Shown piece after piece: positions 59,969 through 64,000 of a DNA stretch of 64,000 bases. Origin of the DNA: Cytobacillus gottheilii (lineage in GTDB: Bacteria; Bacillota; Bacilli; Bacillales; Cytobacillaceae); contig NZ_KV440945.1 in NCBI RefSeq assembly GCF_001636345.1, positions 1,394,975 through 1,458,974 on the forward strand. Direction: 5' to 3'. Position 1 is the stretch's first letter, and the number at the start of each line of letters is the position of its first letter. The position numbers and the translations under genes are program-made. The notes under the pieces are model-generated. The model had not been told where the DNA came from, searched no databases, and saw only the letters and a list, made by a program, of their open reading frames with translations.

Positions 59969-60002
59969 CTGTCTAAGTACGATGTAAACATAGGAGGCCA
60001 TC

Positions 60003-60935
60003 ATGAGAAAAATTATCGTGGGTTCGCGAAGAAGTAAGCTGGCACTTACACAAACAAACTGGGTTATCGCTGAATTGAAAAAATTAAATCCCAGCTATGA
60101 GTTTGAAGTGAAGGAAATCGTGACAAAGGGAGATAAAATCCTGGATGTTACATTATCCAAAGTTGGTGGAAAAGGATTATTTGTAAAAGAAATTGAACAG
60201 GCTATGCTTGATAAAGAGATTGATATGGCTGTACATAGTATGAAAGATATGCCTGCCGTTTTGCCTGAAGGGCTCGTCATTGGCTGTATACCAAAACGGG
60301 AAGATCACCGTGACGCCTTAATTTCAAAAGGACATATTAAGCTTTCAGATTTAAAGCCTGGCTCTGTCATTGGTACAAGCAGCTTACGCCGTGGAGCGCA
60401 ACTGTTGGCAAGACGTCCGGATTTAGAAATCAAATGGATTAGAGGAAATATCGATACACGTCTTGCGAAGCTTGAGACGGAAGATTATGATGCCATTATT
60501 TTGGCTGCTGCTGGACTTGCACGCATGGGCTGGTCACAGGATGTTGTTACAGAGTTCTTAGACCCTGATCTTTGCCTGCCAGCTGTTGGACAAGGAGCAT
60601 TATCTATTGAATGCCGCGGAGAAGATGAAGAACTATTATCACTGCTTGAGAAGTTTGCATGTGAGGAGACAACCAAAACGGTTACGGCAGAAAGAGCGTT
60701 TCTCCACAATATGGAAGGCGGATGCCAGGTTCCAATTGCGGGCTATGCCACACTTAAAAATGATGGAGAAGTGGAGTTAACAGGACTTGTTTGTTCTCCT
60801 GATGGCACGACCATGCTGAAGGAAATGTCTGCTGGAGCTGATGCTGAGGCTGTAGGCATACAAACAGCATCCTCACTGACTGAAATGGGTGCAAAGGACT
60901 TAATTGACGAAGTAAAACGGGAGCTTGGAGAGTAA
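60003..60935 (+). CDS. hemC: Hydroxymethylbilane synthase (porphobilinogen deaminase)
   Basis: Links four porphobilinogens. 310 residues: [15 protein letters not shown], the catalytic [41 protein letters not shown] and the dipyrromethane-cofactor Cys in [11 protein letters not shown] (about 241). SD AGGAGG. Its stop overlaps the hemD start by one nucleotide (TAATG). Confidence 0.97.
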   Translation: MRKIIVGSRRSKLALTQTNWVIAELKKLNPSYEFEVKEIVTKGDKILDVTLSKVGGKGLFVKEIEQAMLDKEIDMAVHSMKDMPAVLPEGLVIGCIPKREDHRDALISKGHIKLSDLKPGSVIGTSSLRRGAQLLARRPDLEIKWIRGNIDTRLAKLETEDYDAIILAAAGLARMGWSQDVVTEFLDPDLCLPAVGQGALSIECRGEDEELLSLLEKFACEETTKTVTAERAFLHNMEGGCQVPIAGYATLKNDGEVELTGLVCSPDGTTMLKEMSAGADAEAVGIQTASSLTEMGAKDLIDEVKRELGE

Positions 60936-61717
60936 TGTCTGCTTCGTCCTCTCTGCTCGGCAAAAGCATGCTGATTCCCAGAGGAAAGCAGCATGCTAAA
61001 CCAGTTGCTGAATTGGTAAGAGATCTAGGGGGAATTCCGGTGGAAATTCCTCTCATCTCTTTTAAGCCGACCATAACACAGAAAGATGCTGCCAGATTAA
61101 ACGAAACATTACATACATATGACTGGCTGATTTTTACGAGCAATGTAACGGTGGAAACATTTTTTGCGCATGTGGATACAAAAAGTGAGCTGCTTCCGAA
61201 AATGGCAGTAATCGGCGACAAGACGAAGGAAGTACTGGAAGCTAAAGGGCTGAACGTTGACTTTGTGCCATCTCAATATGTTGCGGAAGGCTTTATAGAA
61301 GAGTTTTTGCCTTTAATTCAAAAGGGTGAGCACATTCTCATTCCAAAAGGAAATTTAGCAAGAGATGCGATCGCCTCTGCTTTACGCAGGAAAGAAGTAA
61401 TAGTGAAAGAAATCATCGTCTATAAAACCGATATGCCAGATGATAGCAAAGCGCTATTAAAAGAAAAACTGCTGGACCATCAGCTGGATATTATTCTTTT
61501 CACAAGTCCATCCACAGTTGATCATTTTATGGATGTTGTTCTTGAAAACGATCTGGCAGATCAAATAAAACGATGTATTATCGCCTGTATTGGACCGGTA
61601 TCAAAAGCCAGGGCGGAAACACATGGTTTGCATGTTCATGCAATCCCGGATCGATATACGGTGAAAGATATGCTAAATGAAATCATTCAGTATTTAAAAG
61701 AGATAGAAACAACATAA
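60935..61717 (+). CDS. hemD: Uroporphyrinogen-III synthase
   Basis: Closes and inverts the D ring of hydroxymethylbilane. 260 residues; the family is poorly conserved, but DWLIFTSNVTVETFF, LPKMAVIGDKTKEVLEAKG, YVAEGFIEEF, LIPKGNLARDAIASALR, LFTSPSTVDHF and CIGPVSKARAE fit HemD, as does the position between hemC and hemB. Confidence 0.93.
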   Translation: MSASSSLLGKSMLIPRGKQHAKPVAELVRDLGGIPVEIPLISFKPTITQKDAARLNETLHTYDWLIFTSNVTVETFFAHVDTKSELLPKMAVIGDKTKEVLEAKGLNVDFVPSQYVAEGFIEEFLPLIQKGEHILIPKGNLARDAIASALRRKEVIVKEIIVYKTDMPDDSKALLKEKLLDHQLDIILFTSPSTVDHFMDVVLENDLADQIKRCIIACIGPVSKARAETHGLHVHAIPDRYTVKDMLNEIIQYLKEIETT

Positions 61718-61735
61718 AACAAGGAGGATTCTATT

Positions 61736-62716
61736 ATGGACCTACAATTCAATCGTCACCGCAGACTTCGTAAGACAGCTAATATGAGAGCGCTTGTAAG
61801 AGAAAATAGACTGCATACAGATGATCTTATTTATCCAATCTTTGTTGCAGAAGGTCAGGATATTAAAAGAGAAATAACATCCATGCCTGGCATTTATAAC
61901 TTATCCTTGGACCACCTTCATGCTGAACTTGAAGAAGTAGTATCTTTAGGCATAAAATCGGTTCTGCTATTTGGGATTCCTGAAGAAAAGGATGCGTGCG
62001 GCACGCAGGCTTATCACGATCATGGCATTGTACAGGAAGCAACAAGATTAATTAAAGAAAGCTTCCCTGAGCTGATTGTTATTGCGGATACATGCCTATG
62101 TGAATTTACAGACCACGGCCATTGCGGTCTTGTGGAAAATGAAGAAGTTTTAAATGATGAGTCACTTGATTTGCTAGTGCAGACGGCTGTCAGTCAAGCA
62201 AAAGCAGGAGCTGATATCATTGCTCCATCCAATATGATGGATGGCTTTACAGCAGCAATTCGTGATGGATTGGATGAAGCAGGATTCGAAAATGTGCCGA
62301 TTATGTCCTATGCTGTTAAATATGCTTCAGCCTTTTACGGACCGTTCAGAGAAGCGGCTGACAGCACACCTCAATTCGGTGACCGCAAAGCCTATCAAAT
62401 GGATCCGGCAAACCGCCTTGAAGCAATTAGAGAAGCAGAGTCTGACTTGGTAGAAGGTGCCGACTTCCTTATTGTGAAGCCAGGGATGCCGTACTTGGAT
62501 ATTGTCCGCGATGTAAAGAACAATATCAATCTTCCGCTTGTCATTTATAATGTGAGCGGAGAATACTCCATGGTCAAAGCAGCCTCTCAAAACGGCTGGA
62601 TTGACGAAGAGCGAATTGTAATGGAAATGCTGACAGGCATGAAGAGAGCCGGCTGTGATCTGATCATTACGTATCATGCAAAAGATGCGGCAAGATGGCT
62701 GAAAAAGCAAAACTAA
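61736..62716 (+). CDS. hemB: Delta-aminolevulinic acid dehydratase (porphobilinogen synthase)
   Basis: Condenses two aminolevulinates. 326 residues: the metal-binding cysteine segment [14 protein letters not shown] (zinc type), the Schiff-base lysine regions [15 protein letters not shown] and [12 protein letters not shown], and [23 protein letters not shown]. Confidence 0.97.
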   Translation: MDLQFNRHRRLRKTANMRALVRENRLHTDDLIYPIFVAEGQDIKREITSMPGIYNLSLDHLHAELEEVVSLGIKSVLLFGIPEEKDACGTQAYHDHGIVQEATRLIKESFPELIVIADTCLCEFTDHGHCGLVENEEVLNDESLDLLVQTAVSQAKAGADIIAPSNMMDGFTAAIRDGLDEAGFENVPIMSYAVKYASAFYGPFREAADSTPQFGDRKAYQMDPANRLEAIREAESDLVEGADFLIVKPGMPYLDIVRDVKNNINLPLVIYNVSGEYSMVKAASQNGWIDEERIVMEMLTGMKRAGCDLIITYHAKDAARWLKKQN

Positions 62717-62758
62717 TAAAAAAACAATCTTTAACTAAAAAACGAAAAGAGGGATCGT

Positions 62759-64000
62759 ATGCGTTCTTATACTAAATCCATTCAAGCGTTTGAAGAAGCG
62801 AAAAAGCTATTGCCTGGCGGAGTTAACTCCCCTGTCCGTGCATTTAAATCTGTTAATATGGATCCAATCTTCATGGAGCGCGGAAAAGGATCAAAGATTT
62901 ATGATATTGACGGCAATGAATACATTGATTATGTCCTTTCGTGGGGACCGCTAATTTTAGGTCACAGTAATGACCGCGTGGTTGAAGCAATCAAAAAAGT
63001 GGCTGAAAACGGGACGAGCTTTGGGGCTCCAACAGAAATTGAAAATGAGCTTGCCAAGCTTGTCATCGAGCGTGTGCCATCGATTGAAATCGTGCGTATG
63101 GTTTCTTCTGGAACAGAGGCAACAATGAGTGCCCTTCGCCTGGCGAGAGGCTATACTGGCCGCAACATGATTATGAAATTTGAAGGCTGCTACCACGGTC
63201 ATGGTGATTCCTTGCTTATCAAGGCTGGTTCTGGTGTTGCCACGTTAGGACTGCCAGATAGTCCTGGTGTGCCTGAGGGTGTGGCTAAAAATACTATCAC
63301 AGTTCCTTACAATGACCTTGAGAGCGTAAAGCTGGCATTTAATCAATATGGAGATGATATTGCTGGTGTAATTGTTGAGCCAGTTGCCGGCAATATGGGT
63401 GTTGTGCCGCCACTGCCGGGATTCCTTGAAGGACTTCGTGAGATCACAGAGCAAAATGGAACACTTCTTATCTTTGATGAAGTGATGACAGGCTTCCGCG
63501 TAGATTATCAATGTGCACAAGGCTATTTTAACGTTACACCTGATATTACATGTTTAGGGAAAGTCATCGGCGGTGGACTGCCAGTTGGTGCATACGGCGG
63601 GAAAGCTGAAATTATGGAAAGAATTGCACCGAGCGGACCAATCTATCAGGCAGGTACCCTATCAGGAAATCCGCTTGCCATGACAGCAGGGCTTGAAACA
63701 TTAAGTCAGCTGACACCAGAAACTTATAAAGAATTTGGACGCAAAGCAGACATGCTGCAGTCAGGCTTAAAAGCAGCAGCAGAAAAATACGGAGTTCCGC
63801 ATACGATTAACCGCGCTGGTTCCATGGTTGGCATCTTTTTCACAAACGAAAAAGTAACAAACTATGATCAAGCGAAAACATCTGATTTGAACCTATTTGC
63901 TTCCTACTATCGTGAAATGGCAAATGAAGGGGTCTTCCTTCCGCCTTCACAGTTCGAAGGATTATTCCTCTCAACTGCACACAGTGACGAAGACATTCAA
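62759..64000 (+). CDS. hemL: Glutamate-1-semialdehyde 2,1-aminomutase, 5' part
   Basis: PLP enzyme making 5-aminolevulinate from glutamate-1-semialdehyde. About 414 codons are present and the gene runs off the right edge. Motifs: [67 protein letters not shown] and the PLP lysine in [17 protein letters not shown] (about 267). The start is ATG 62759 with AGAGGGAT upstream. Two unrelated minus-strand frames over it are shadows. Confidence 0.96.
   Translation, partial: MRSYTKSIQAFEEAKKLLPGGVNSPVRAFKSVNMDPIFMERGKGSKIYDIDGNEYIDYVLSWGPLILGHSNDRVVEAIKKVAENGTSFGAPTEIENELAKLVIERVPSIEIVRMVSSGTEATMSALRLARGYTGRNMIMKFEGCYHGHGDSLLIKAGSGVATLGLPDSPGVPEGVAKNTITVPYNDLESVKLAFNQYGDDIAGVIVEPVAGNMGVVPPLPGFLEGLREITEQNGTLLIFDEVMTGFRVDYQCAQGYFNVTPDITCLGKVIGGGLPVGAYGGKAEIMERIAPSGPIYQAGTLSGNPLAMTAGLETLSQLTPETYKEFGRKADMLQSGLKAAAEKYGVPHTINRAGSMVGIFFTNEKVTNYDQAKTSDLNLFASYYREMANEGVFLPPSQFEGLFLSTAHSDEDIQ

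Overview
The window is chromosomal DNA of a spore-forming member of the Bacillaceae. The evidence is the gene order, which follows the Bacillus subtilis cvpA-to-hemL segment almost gene for gene, the presence of gerE and gerM, the strong SD sequences with TTG/GTG starts, and the moderate-to-low GC content. Several intergenic repeat families absent from B. subtilis suggest an environmental Bacillus relative of the Cytobacillus/Mesobacillus type, but the sequence alone does not fix a species.

Layout. 1-5.4 kb: end of cvpA, polX, mutS2, a DUF350 membrane protein and a 27-residue membrane peptide. 5.5-10.9 kb: fatty-acid degradation (lcfA; then fadR-fadB-etfB-etfA behind a promoter with a FadR palindrome). 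11.2-15.4 kb: trxA, uvrC, and lysC under a lysine riboswitch. 15.4-19.5 kb: yslB (opposite strand) and sdhCAB. 19.5-21.8 kb: a 52-bp tandem array and a secreted 5'-nucleotidase, absent from this position in B. subtilis as I recall it. 21.8-29.8 kb: ysmA, gerE (sigma-K-like promoter), ysmB, racE, an interposed recQ, gerM, rph, ysnA, ysnB.

29.9-35.1 kb is the accessory stretch. It holds a tRNA-Arg(UCU) gene split in its anticodon loop by a 288-nt group I intron. About 185 bp beyond it lies a free-standing gene resembling the PD-(D/E)XK homing endonuclease of the I-Ssp6803I type. Then come a STAS-domain protein, a nucleotidyltransferase, a frameshifted HExxH metalloprotease-like gene, a second 52-bp array and a Cys-His-Asp (NAT/transglutaminase-like) protein.

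35.2-44 kb is the complete ilvB-ilvN-ilvC-leuA-leuB-leuC-leuD operon with a cre site, a possible CodY box, a sigma-A promoter and a leucine T-box. 44-54 kb is the proteostasis block: ysoA, tig, clpX, a degenerate third repeat array, lonB, lonA, engB. 54-57 kb has a DUF5316 membrane protein, a polar amino-acid ABC transporter and a convergent membrane protein. 57.8 kb to the end is the haem operon hemA-hemX-hemC-hemD-hemB-hemL, with hemL running off the edge.

The most interesting items are the intron-split tRNA with its detached endonuclease gene, and the two distant intergenic arrays that share an exact 52-bp period and a common sequence skeleton.
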